Position numbers and translations under genes: made by a program. From contig JACSRQ010000201.1 of assembly GCA_014879675.1 (NCBI GenBank), forward strand, positions 1 through 33,908: DNA of 33,908 nt, in the 5' to 3' direction. Of the stretch, positions 24,768-31,358 are shown piece after piece. Within the stretch, counting starts at the first letter, position 1, and the number at the start of each line of letters is the position of its first letter. Source of the stretch: Ignavibacteria bacterium (GTDB lineage Bacteria; Bacteroidota; Ignavibacteria; Tepidaquicellales; OLB5). The notes beneath the pieces are model-generated. The model was given only the letters and a program-made list of their open reading frames with translations. It was not told the DNA's origin and ran no database searches.

Positions 24768-25598
24768 ATGACTGAACAAAAAGAACTGATACAACGATCG
24801 GCAAATTATATAAAACAAAATTCTCCGTTTACCGGAAAAGTGAATTTTGCGCTTATCACTTACCGCGACCCTTCGTTCTTAAAAGATTATAAAATTATTA
24901 AAAGAGTTAAGTACTCTGATATTCCGCCTGTTTTTGGCGCTGATGCGGATAGCAGCGGCGAGTTCATTTATGCTTCAACCAAAGACGGAAAGAAAAAATT
25001 CTATATTCTCAATGGTCACATAAATTTCTACAATGGCTACAGAATGCGTGAAGCAGCACACCCTGTATATGTATTGAATGAACTTGGAGTAAAAAATATA
25101 ATCGTAATTGAAGAAGCAGGTTACCTGAATCCGCGTTTCAGCATTGGCGGGGTGGCAGCAATTTATGACCACATAAATTTTATGGGCGATAATCCGCTGA
25201 TCGGAGAAAATGACAGCACAATTGGCACTCGTTTTCCTGATATGAGTGATCCCTATGACGCAAAGTGGTACGAAAGTATCACTGCTATGTTGAGGGAAAG
25301 GAAGTTTCGATTTTATCCCTCTGTATATCTCGGTATTACCGGACCGGAAACCGAAACAGAAGCCGAGTGCAGATTCTACCGCGATACGGGCTCAGATATA
25401 CTCGGCTATTCACTGGTGCCGGAAAATATGGCAATGGTTCATGCCGGAATCAAGTGCGCAGCGTTCGCCATGCTTTCAAGAGAGCTTGTCGCGGATCGCT
25501 TAGTTGAGATCACCGATGCCGAAAAACGCGCTAACAGGCAAAAGGCAGAAAAGTCATTCGCACCGCTTCTGGCAGAACTTATCGCATCAGTTAAGTAG
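24768..25598 (+). CDS. divergent PNP-like paralogue lacking phosphate-site residues
   Basis: The 276-aa protein aligns over its whole length with PNP, but key residues are changed. The GTGLGG loop is replaced by TYRDPSFL (about 31-38), GRFHYYE by GHINFYN (83-89, so Arg to His and His to Asn) and NACGGLN by EEAGYLN (115-121). GMST becomes GYSL (193-196). The fold motifs remain: YDHINFMGDNPL, RFPDMSDPYD and GPETETEAECR (172-182, Glu kept). It cannot easily be a standard phosphorylase. It may be a pseudo-enzyme, a regulatory subunit forming mixed trimers with the neighbour, or an enzyme with another reaction. The frame is intact with normal codon use, which argues against decay. Confidence 0.85.
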   Translation: MTEQKELIQRSANYIKQNSPFTGKVNFALITYRDPSFLKDYKIIKRVKYSDIPPVFGADADSSGEFIYASTKDGKKKFYILNGHINFYNGYRMREAAHPVYVLNELGVKNIIVIEEAGYLNPRFSIGGVAAIYDHINFMGDNPLIGENDSTIGTRFPDMSDPYDAKWYESITAMLRERKFRFYPSVYLGITGPETETEAECRFYRDTGSDILGYSLVPENMAMVHAGIKCAAFAMLSRELVADRLVEITDAEKRANRQKAEKSFAPLLAELIASVK

Positions 25599-25670
25599 AG
25601 TAGGTGAGTTGGTGAGTAGTTGAGTAGGTAAGTGGGTGAGTAGGTGAGTGGGTGAGTTGTTGAGTAGTTA
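25599..25670 (+). repeat. nine-unit 8-bp tandem array AGTNGKTG
   Basis: Nine consecutive octamers run directly from the stop codon of the PNP-like gene: AGTAGGTG, AGTTGGTG, AGTAGTTG, AGTAGGTA, AGTGGGTG and so on. The period (8) and sequence differ from the heptamer arrays. Confidence 0.9.
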
Positions 25671-25677
25671 ATTATCA

Positions 25678-25776
25678 TAGTAGCACAGACATTCCTGTTT
25701 GTGAAATAGTAGCACAAACATTTCGAATAGCACTTCGAGACTTGTCAGTGAAAATAAGATTAGTAGCACAGACATT
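25678..25776. repeat. three copies of TAGTAGCACARACATT
   Basis: Copies are at 25678-25693, 25707-25722 and 25761-25776. The first also forms the hairpin CACAGACA-TTCC-TGTTTGTG (25684-25703). The spacing of 29 and 54 nt is irregular, so this is not a CRISPR. Confidence 0.8.
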
Positions 25777-25820
25777 TAGAAAAACACTTCCTGGCTTTTC
25801 TGTGAACCTGATTTGAGTTA

Positions 25821-25875
25821 CTCCGCTCTTTAGAGCGGAGATTAAAATTAAATTATCCCGGGACTTTAGTCCCGA
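25821..25875. repeat. two hairpins with CTTTAG core
   Basis: CTCCGCTCT-TT-AGAGCGGAG (25821-25840) and CGGGACT-TT-AGTCCCG (25859-25874) lie in the last 70 nt before the methyltransferase start. They share the CT-TT-AG core while the stems differ. Confidence 0.85.
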
Positions 25876-25889
25876 TTAAACAATTTATC

Positions 25890-26819
25890 ATGGGCGCACT
25901 AAAAGAACTTCTTCAAACCGGAAAAACTATAATCCTTGATGGCGCGATGGGTACTGAGCTGCAAAGCCGCGGACTCAACGTAAAGCTCCCGCTGTGGAGC
26001 GCAGGCCCGCTGCATGATAAGCCTGATACCGTAAGGCACATCCACATTGATTACATCGATACCGGCGCGGATATCATAACCACCAATACTTTCCGTACGC
26101 AAAAACGCACATTTGAAAAAGCAGGTTTTGCGCAGGGAGATATGGATTTTGCAGCAACTGCCCGGCAATATACCATCGATGCCGTTGACCTGGCAAAAGA
26201 TGCCGTAATGATAGCAGCCGAAGAGAATGAAGTCCTTGTAGCCGGATGTATTGCGCCCCTTGAAGACAGCTACAGACCCGAATTAACCCCCGATACCGAC
26301 ACACTTTGCACCGAGCATTATGAGCACATGAAAAATCTTGCGGATGCCGGAGTTGACCTTTTCATTGCTGAAACTATGACAACTATCCGCGAAATTTCTG
26401 CCGTGCTTAACCAGATGCACAAGTTTGAGCTTGATAAAATTATAAGCATAACACCGCGCAATGATAAAGAGCTTTTTTCTGGCGAACCTATCAGTGAAGC
26501 GCTCAGTATAATTAACAAATATTCACCCGATGTAATTTGCGTAAACTGTATCCATCCCTACCTGGTTGAGCCTGTGTTAACGTATATTAAAACTCTGACC
26601 GAAATTCCGCTTGGTGCTTACGCAAATATAGGCGACCCGAATTACAAGCAGGATCCGAACCACAAAGAGGGTGACCCGATGCGCAAAACCGTATCGCCGG
26701 ATGAATACCTGAAGTTTGCCCAGAAGTGGAAATCAATGGGTGTGCGTGTAATTGGCGGCTGCTGCGGAACAAATCCATTATACATCCGCAAACTGAATTC
26801 GTTGAAAGGAAAGAAGTAA
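25890..26819 (+). CDS. homocysteine S-methyltransferase-family protein
   Basis: The 309-aa protein is a homocysteine-binding TIM barrel: DGAMGTELQSRG (17-28), TNTFRTQKRTFEKAGF near 65-80, and zinc ligands in VICVNC (C220) and IGGCCGTNP (C291, C292). The family moves a methyl group from betaine, S-methylmethionine or another donor to homocysteine to give methionine. No cobalamin or folate domain follows, so it is not a full MetH, and the donor is unknown. The adjacent PNP with an MTAP-like base site raises the possibility of a methionine/methylthioadenosine salvage link; that is inference. Confidence 0.9.
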   Translation: MGALKELLQTGKTIILDGAMGTELQSRGLNVKLPLWSAGPLHDKPDTVRHIHIDYIDTGADIITTNTFRTQKRTFEKAGFAQGDMDFAATARQYTIDAVDLAKDAVMIAAEENEVLVAGCIAPLEDSYRPELTPDTDTLCTEHYEHMKNLADAGVDLFIAETMTTIREISAVLNQMHKFELDKIISITPRNDKELFSGEPISEALSIINKYSPDVICVNCIHPYLVEPVLTYIKTLTEIPLGAYANIGDPNYKQDPNHKEGDPMRKTVSPDEYLKFAQKWKSMGVRVIGGCCGTNPLYIRKLNSLKGKK

Positions 26820-26975
26820 TTAATTTCAATAAACCAACGATCGATGGTTTTTGGGAGCACAACTTCTTCCTTGCGCATTTGTGCGAAAATTGTTGTTGAT
26901 GGATTTTTATGAATAGCCTCGTTCAGATACCAACCCCCTTAACACTTTTCTAACAATATATTTTTATTTTTGCGG

Positions 26976-27419
26976 ATGGATAAAACTAAAGTACTATTCG
27001 TCTGCATTCATAACAGCGCGCGCAGCCAGATGGCTGAGGCAATACTAAATCATTACTACGGCGACAAATTTCTCGCCGAGTCTGCCGGATTCGAAGCCGG
27101 TACACTTAATCCATTTGCTGTAAAGGCTATGGATGAGTGGTCAATCGATATCTCTGAAAATAAAACGGACCTCGTGTTTGATTTCTTCAAGCAGGGGAGA
27201 ATATTCAGCTATGTTATAACTGTTTGTGATGAATCAAATGCCGAAAGATGCCCTGTGTTTCCCGGTGTTACCACACGGCTGCACTGGTCATTCCCCGATC
27301 CCTCTGCATACAAAGGAAGGGATGAAGATAAGCTGCTCTTTGCTTTAAATGTTAGGGACGAGATAAAAGAGAAGATCGATGAATGGGTGAAGAGCCTGGA
27401 TGATCAGAAGGTTGTATAA
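26976..27419 (+). CDS. arsC: thioredoxin-coupled arsenate reductase (LMW phosphatase fold)
   Basis: The ATG at 26976 is chosen, giving 147 aa; a TTG two codons upstream is less likely. The P-loop CIHNSAR (C10 to R16, CX5R), the second cysteines C84 and C92 in TVCDESNAERCP, and the acid DPS motif (D108) match pI258/B. subtilis-type ArsC. The family reduces arsenate to arsenite through a triple-cysteine relay ending at thioredoxin. Thioredoxin-like proteins are encoded in the opposing cluster. The 3' end overlaps the convergent ArsG/CcdA-like gene by 16 nt (27404-27419). Confidence 0.93.
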   Translation: MDKTKVLFVCIHNSARSQMAEAILNHYYGDKFLAESAGFEAGTLNPFAVKAMDEWSIDISENKTDLVFDFFKQGRIFSYVITVCDESNAERCPVFPGVTTRLHWSFPDPSAYKGRDEDKLLFALNVRDEIKEKIDEWVKSLDDQKVV

Positions 27420-28105
27420 ATAAAATGAACCCCTCCAAGGATCACCAGTACGCCGCACGCCTTTTTGAATATCAATACTGCTCGTGAGCTATCTGCCCAA
27501 TTCAGGTATTTTCCTATCTTAGCGCTCATAGTTCCCGCTGCCGCGATCACCAGTGCGTGTCCAACAGCAAATGCAGCTATCAGCAGGATAGCGTAAGCGA
27601 AATGTTCAGCGGAGTATTGAAACACAACACCCAGTACCGGTGCCATGAATGCGAAGGTACATGGTCCTAATCCTGCGCCGAATAATAAACCCAGCAGGAA
27701 TGCCAGCAGGTACCCTTTTGAATGCACTTTTTCAGGATGGATGAAATTCCAGTCAGGGTTAATTACACCAAGCAGGTACAGCCCCGCAGCAAAGAAAACA
27801 ATCGCTACCATATAGTTGCCCACAGTTCCGATATCACCGATCAATCCGCCCAATAATCCGGTAATCAAACCTATCAAAGCAATTGTAATTAATATACCGG
27901 CGGCAAACATGAGAGAATTATAAAAAGCAGTTTTAACTGTCGTCACCCCGTTCCGGTTTATGTACCCGATCACAAGCGGCAGGCTTGAAAGGTGGCACGG
28001 ACTCAGCAGAACGCTCAGCAATCCCCACAGGAATGAAGCCGTAACAGCCATATAAATATTCTGCGTCAGAATATTATTTAGCCACTCAAATATTCCGTTT
28101 ATCAT
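27404..28105 (-). CDS. CcdA/DsbD-like membrane protein, ArsG-like
   Basis: The 233-aa protein has about six transmembrane segments and the paired cysteines of the CcdA/DsbD family, in LSPCHLSSLP (C37) and GLGPCTFAF (C149). CcdA proteins carry electrons across the membrane to extracytoplasmic thioredoxins. A branch of this family is described as ArsG, an efflux permease for trivalent aromatic arsenicals in the Shewanella arsEFG operon. Here the gene follows thioredoxin, ArsE-like and ArsF-like genes, so either supplying reducing power to the CxxC lipoproteins or arsenical efflux fits. The start is ATG 28105, 10 nt after the thioredoxin gene. It is the last gene of the operon. Confidence 0.85.
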   Translation of the reverse strand: MINGIFEWLNNILTQNIYMAVTASFLWGLLSVLLSPCHLSSLPLVIGYINRNGVTTVKTAFYNSLMFAAGILITIALIGLITGLLGGLIGDIGTVGNYMVAIVFFAAGLYLLGVINPDWNFIHPEKVHSKGYLLAFLLGLLFGAGLGPCTFAFMAPVLGVVFQYSAEHFAYAILLIAAFAVGHALVIAAAGTMSAKIGKYLNWADSSRAVLIFKKACGVLVILGGVHFIYTTF

Positions 28106-28115
28106 TTCTTTCCGG

Positions 28116-28517
28116 TTATGGTTTTAAACCTCGTTGCTCAAGCAGTTTCACGATCTCTTCTTCTGCGAAGAAACCTTCATGCCTGAAAAATTCCTTGCCG
28201 TTCTCATCAAGAAAAACCTGTGTTGGTATAAGCTGAATCCCGTATTTTGGGGCTGCTGATTTATCCTTCCACACATCATGAAAAACTACCTTCACCCGCC
28301 CCGCATACTTATCTTCAATTGATCTCATCACAGGCTGCATTTGCCGGCAGGGGATACAGTTAACCGAACCAAGCTCTACAAATGTTATTTTAGCTTTCTT
28401 TATATTCTGTTCATTTGTACTAACTATGCCATCCTGTTTTAACCCGGTTACTTCTTTTTTCCCGCATGAGAACATTAATACTGCTAATACAATGTAAACA
28501 GATAACTTTATTTTCAT
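28116..28517 (-). CDS. thioredoxin-family lipoprotein
   Basis: Starting at ATG 28517 the 133-aa protein has a lipoprotein signal with lipobox MFSC (C18), then a thioredoxin fold with the active site CIPC (C54, C57) in VELGSVNCIPCRQM and the cis-proline in LIPTQVF (P98). It is probably an extracytoplasmic, membrane-anchored thiol reductase. The neighbouring CcdA/ArsG-like protein is the natural electron donor. It starts 2 nt after the stop of the ArsE-like gene, so it is translated in the same operon. Confidence 0.9.
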   Translation of the reverse strand: MKIKLSVYIVLAVLMFSCGKKEVTGLKQDGIVSTNEQNIKKAKITFVELGSVNCIPCRQMQPVMRSIEDKYAGRVKVVFHDVWKDKSAAPKYGIQLIPTQVFLDENGKEFFRHEGFFAEEEIVKLLEQRGLKP

Positions 28518-28519
28518 GA

Positions 28520-28756
28520 CTAACCTTCCTTCAGCCATGCAAGGATCTGTTCATCTTTTGGAATATTTCCGTACATTTTGAGTTTTTCATTAATTACTAA
28601 CGCCGGGGTTGACATGATGTTGTACTTCATCATTTCATTCAGGTCGGTCACTTTTTCCACTGTGGCGTCAATTGAATGAAGTTCTACCACTGCTTTTACT
28701 TTCTCCTCAAGTTTTCTGCATTTCGGGCATCCTGTGCCTAGAATTTTTACGATCAT
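28520..28756 (-). CDS. small redox-active disulfide protein (thioredoxin-like, ArsE-like)
   Basis: This 78-aa protein of the TM0996/MTH895-type redox-active disulfide family begins IVKILGTGCPKCRKLEEKV, with the CPKC pair (C10, C13). It has the cis-proline segment MSTPALVI near 54-61 and no signal peptide, so it is cytoplasmic. Small proteins of this type sit in arsenic operons, and I recall one (ArsE) acting with ArsF in nitroaryl-arsenical reduction. It lies directly between ArsF-like and thioredoxin genes. Confidence 0.87.
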   Translation of the reverse strand: MIVKILGTGCPKCRKLEEKVKAVVELHSIDATVEKVTDLNEMMKYNIMSTPALVINEKLKMYGNIPKDEQILAWLKEG

Positions 28757-28771
28757 TGTATTCAGTACCTT

Positions 28772-29371
28772 TCAATTATTCTTTATGAATTGGTTTAATT
28801 CAAATTTTACATATTTTTTAAATGATTCCTTATCATTTACTAACTTCCATGTTTCTTCCAGATTTTTCCATTTGTCTTTTCTGCCCTCAGTATATCTTGC
28901 CAATACCAGCGAACTGAATTCAAGGTTATACTCGCTTACATAGTGTTCGTTAACTGAATCTTCAATGTTCAGTTCTTTCCAAACTACTTTTTTTCCCGAT
29001 TTTTCTTCCCATTCATTAATTGCCTCAATCGAATATGCTTCTATATTCCGGCATGTAACACATCTGGCAGTTGGGTGGAAGTAATAAGCCAGAATTTTTT
29101 GAGTTTCTTCCTTTTTGTGTTTCGTTGTATCCTGTTTTATTTTTGTACTTTTGTCAATATTGTTTGTGTCCTTTACATTTGGTGTTTGCTTTGTTATCAA
29201 GCTATCTACTTTCTGATCCGGTTTGGTTGTGTCAGATCTTACAATATTATTCCCCGAAACCTGCGAAGTAGAATCATTTATACTTTGCTTTTGGGATTCT
29301 TCTTTACAGCCCGAAAAGAGAAAAACAAACAGTGTAAATGAGAGGATGTATAATATTGTGTTTGTCAACAT
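28772..29371 (-). CDS. ArsF-family CxxC lipoprotein
   Basis: The ATG at 29371 is chosen because it opens a lipoprotein signal peptide with lipobox FSGC (C22); an upstream start would add 18 residues with no function. A low-complexity Ser/Thr/Lys linker (about 23-90) leads to the conserved domain (about 92-199). It begins AYYFHPTARCVTCRNIE with the CVTC pair (C104, C107) and ends near SLVLARY..KWKNLEETW. This pattern is that of the ArsF family, reported as a nitroreductase subunit for nitrophenyl arsenicals. The C-terminal part alone would be enough for that fold. It lies 11 nt after the permease gene. Confidence 0.8.
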   Translation of the reverse strand: MLTNTILYILSFTLFVFLFSGCKEESQKQSINDSTSQVSGNNIVRSDTTKPDQKVDSLITKQTPNVKDTNNIDKSTKIKQDTTKHKKEETQKILAYYFHPTARCVTCRNIEAYSIEAINEWEEKSGKKVVWKELNIEDSVNEHYVSEYNLEFSSLVLARYTEGRKDKWKNLEETWKLVNDKESFKKYVKFELNQFIKNN

Positions 29372-29382
29372 GATTTGATAGT

Positions 29383-30360
29383 TTAGAAAAGTAAATTGAA
29401 TAAGTATCCTGAAATTATGATGCATACCGCAACAACACTAAAAAATATAGCGATAAGTTTGCCGGTCATTACTTTTTTTAACAATATGGCTTCGGGAATC
29501 GATAGACCCACAACAGCCATCATGAATGATATCGATGTACCAATCGGGATCCCTTTGGCAACAAAAACCTGTATTACTGGAATTATCCCCGCAGCATTGG
29601 CGTACATTGGCACTCCAATAATTACAGCCAGGGGAATTGCATACCATGTATCTTTGCCTATATACTGCTCAAAAAATCCTTCGGGAATGTAACCATGCAT
29701 ACCCGCGCCAATTCCAATGCCGATCACCACATATATCGCTACACTCTTAATTATTCCCCACGCGTCATTTATAATAAAAGGGATTCGTTTCACAAAGGAG
29801 AGCTTTTCGGCTCTGAATTTATCATTTTCTTTCTCTGAATCCTGCCACACTTTTTTAACCCAGTCAGTAAGCAGGTATTCAAGCTTCATCTTACCAAGGA
29901 TCATTCCGCTGGTCACTCCTAGTAATATTCCGCTTATAACGTATATTGTAGTTACCTTTAACCCAAATGTACCAATGAAAAGTGCTATAGCTACTTCGTT
30001 GATAAGAGGTGATGTAACAAGAAACGCAAACGTAACCCCCAGGGGTATCCCGCCCTTTACAAACCCTATGAATAACGGTACGGATGAGCATGAACAAAAG
30101 GGCGTAACCGCGCCGAAAATTGATGCGAAGAGATACTCCAGGCCATAAAGTTTATTACGCGAAAGGAAATTGCGGATCCTTTCAATAGGGAAGTATGAGT
30201 TTACTATCCCCATAAAAAAAGTAATTAAAAAAAGCAAAATAAGGATCTTGATAGTATCGTATATGAAAAAGTTAAGAGCTGAACCTAATTGACTTTGTTC
30301 ACTCAAGCCAATCATATTATAAACTAACCAGTCAGAAATATTTTGCAGCCAGTCAAACAT
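29383..30360 (-). CDS. ArsP/DUF318-family permease
   Basis: The 325-aa protein has about eight to nine transmembrane segments in two similar halves. The first half carries TPFCSCSSVP (C89, C91) and GIPLGVTFAFLVTSPLINE; the second carries GVPMYANAAGIIPV and the paired GIPIGTSISFMMAVVGLSIPE. This is the ArsP-type permease layout, known in Campylobacter to export trivalent organoarsenicals such as methylarsenite and reduced roxarsone. The gene is the first after the ArsR repressor (46-nt gap) and is followed closely by the ArsF-like lipoprotein. Export of another metal or thiol-bound species cannot be excluded. Confidence 0.9.
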   Translation of the reverse strand: MFDWLQNISDWLVYNMIGLSEQSQLGSALNFFIYDTIKILILLFLITFFMGIVNSYFPIERIRNFLSRNKLYGLEYLFASIFGAVTPFCSCSSVPLFIGFVKGGIPLGVTFAFLVTSPLINEVAIALFIGTFGLKVTTIYVISGILLGVTSGMILGKMKLEYLLTDWVKKVWQDSEKENDKFRAEKLSFVKRIPFIINDAWGIIKSVAIYVVIGIGIGAGMHGYIPEGFFEQYIGKDTWYAIPLAVIIGVPMYANAAGIIPVIQVFVAKGIPIGTSISFMMAVVGLSIPEAILLKKVMTGKLIAIFFSVVAVCIIISGYLFNLLF

Positions 30361-30407
30361 AAAGTTGTGTTAAAAGTTGTCAATATTTGTTGCTGGTAAA
30401 ATGTGTT

Positions 30408-30755
30408 TTATCTTTTGCAAATTTCTATTCTATCAACAAATCCAAGTTTGATACGGTCACTTTTGATAACTTCATCATCTTCCAGGACAAAATGCATGCT
30501 CGTCATTAATGAAGATATCTCAGGTTTGTTTATGTTTTTACTTAGACTATAATTTATCCATTTGCCTTCTTTGTAGTCTTCAACGAATCCGGCCTTTTTA
30601 AGTATGTTAAGGTGTGTTGAAACTGTTGATGCGGCTAAACCAAGTATATCTGTTATCTCGCAAACGCATAGTGGTTTTACCTGCAGCATTTTGATGATTC
30701 TCAATCTGTTCGGATCGGAAAGGGCTTTAAAAAGATTTGAATGATGTTTTAACAT
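30408..30755 (-). CDS. arsR: ArsR-family repressor of the permease/ArsF operon
   Basis: The 115-aa winged helix protein has the arsenic-binding motif in LCVCEI (C30, C32), just before the recognition helix LAASTVSTHLNILKKAG, and a further Cys near the C-terminus (C113). Such repressors leave DNA when As(III) binds the cysteines. A perfect 9-2-9 palindrome lies 6 nt upstream of the start codon and probably serves as its operator. It leads the minus-strand operon and points away from the second ArsR gene. Confidence 0.93.
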   Translation of the reverse strand: MLKHHSNLFKALSDPNRLRIIKMLQVKPLCVCEITDILGLAASTVSTHLNILKKAGFVEDYKEGKWINYSLSKNINKPEISSLMTSMHFVLEDDEVIKSDRIKLGFVDRIEICKR

Positions 30756-30761
30756 AAAATC

Positions 30762-30781
30762 ATTTCGTTATTTAACGAAAT
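30762..30781 (-). promoter_or_regulatory. ArsR operator, perfect palindrome
   Basis: ATTTCGTTATTTAACGAAAT: 9-bp arms around TT. On the minus strand a TATATTTC sequence (30784-30777), one base off the TAnnTTTG -7 consensus, overlaps it, so binding would block the promoter. Confidence 0.75.
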
Positions 30782-30904
30782 ATAATCGGTTGATATTTTC
30801 TTTTTTATGATTTAGAACATAGAAAGAAATGATTGTTATCAAACTATGGAAAATAAACAATTTAGAAATTGGAGATAAATTTATCCCTTTTCTACTGCAT
30901 TTCT

Positions 30905-30924
30905 TTATCGTAATATTGCAATAA
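30905..30924 (+). promoter_or_regulatory. probable operator of second ArsR, imperfect palindrome
   Basis: TTATCGTAATATTGCAATAA has 9-bp arms (7 of 9 paired) around TA, the same 9-2-9 layout as the operator at 30762-30781 but a different sequence. It ends 17 nt before the ArsR start. AAGGA at 30931-30935 is the likely ribosome-binding site. Confidence 0.55.
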
Positions 30925-30941
30925 GACAATAAGGAATTGAT

Positions 30942-31268
30942 ATGGGACTCACTAAAACAGATAACTTCACTACTACACAAAACGAACTCGCTTCTCTCGC
31001 TAAAGCGCTCGGGCACCCGGCCAGGGTAGCTATCATTGAATACCTCGCAAACTCTAATAGCTGCGTTTGTGGTGATATTGTTGATGTAATTCCATTGGCT
31101 CAGGCAACAGTTTCACAGCACCTAAAAGAGCTGAAGCAGGCCGGATTGATCCAGGGGAGCATCGAAGGCAACACTATTTGCTACTGCATAAATGGCGAGA
31201 TGTGGAAAAAATTCAGCACTATGCTTGAGCCGCTGTTCGAAAAAGCAAGAAGTCCGAATTGTTGCTAA
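30942..31268 (+). CDS. arsR: second ArsR-family repressor, arsM/acr3 side
   Basis: The 108-aa winged helix protein has CVCGDIVDVIPLAQATVSQHLKELK, with C41 and C43 at the arsenic-sensing place, a second pair C80/C82 (CYC) and a terminal C107-C108. It is close to ArsR of type-1 ars operons. It starts the plus-strand arsR-arsM-acr3 set, with 90 nt to arsM. It differs clearly in sequence from the divergent repressor, so the two halves are probably regulated separately. Confidence 0.93.
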   Translation: MGLTKTDNFTTTQNELASLAKALGHPARVAIIEYLANSNSCVCGDIVDVIPLAQATVSQHLKELKQAGLIQGSIEGNTICYCINGEMWKKFSTMLEPLFEKARSPNCC

Positions 31269-31358
31269 AGTTTCCTTGTTGTTAAATTAGTTTACGGAAA
31301 TAAATAAAACAAAAATTTTTATCATTTTATCCAATTATAAATTCAAAACATTAATATA

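Noticed and set aside
24768-25598. PNP pseudogene
   Set aside because: The frame is full length, the fold motifs are kept and the substitutions cluster in the phosphate site rather than being spread at random.
25439-25717. 92-codon minus-strand frame with YSPTHLL repeats
   Set aside because: Produced by the 8-bp array and by antisense of the PNP-like gene.
25678-25776. Possible CRISPR from the TAGTAGCACA repeats
   Set aside because: Only three copies, irregular spacing, spacers not of equal length, no cas genes.
26965-26972. TATTTTTG as a -7 promoter box for arsC
   Set aside because: It lies 3 nt before the start codon, too close unless the mRNA is leaderless; no supporting -33 box.
27404-28105. 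Plain cytochrome c biogenesis CcdA
   Set aside because: The sequence fits CcdA, but no cytochrome or heme genes are near, while ArsF, ArsE-like and arsenic genes are; the ArsG-like reading is preferred though not proven.
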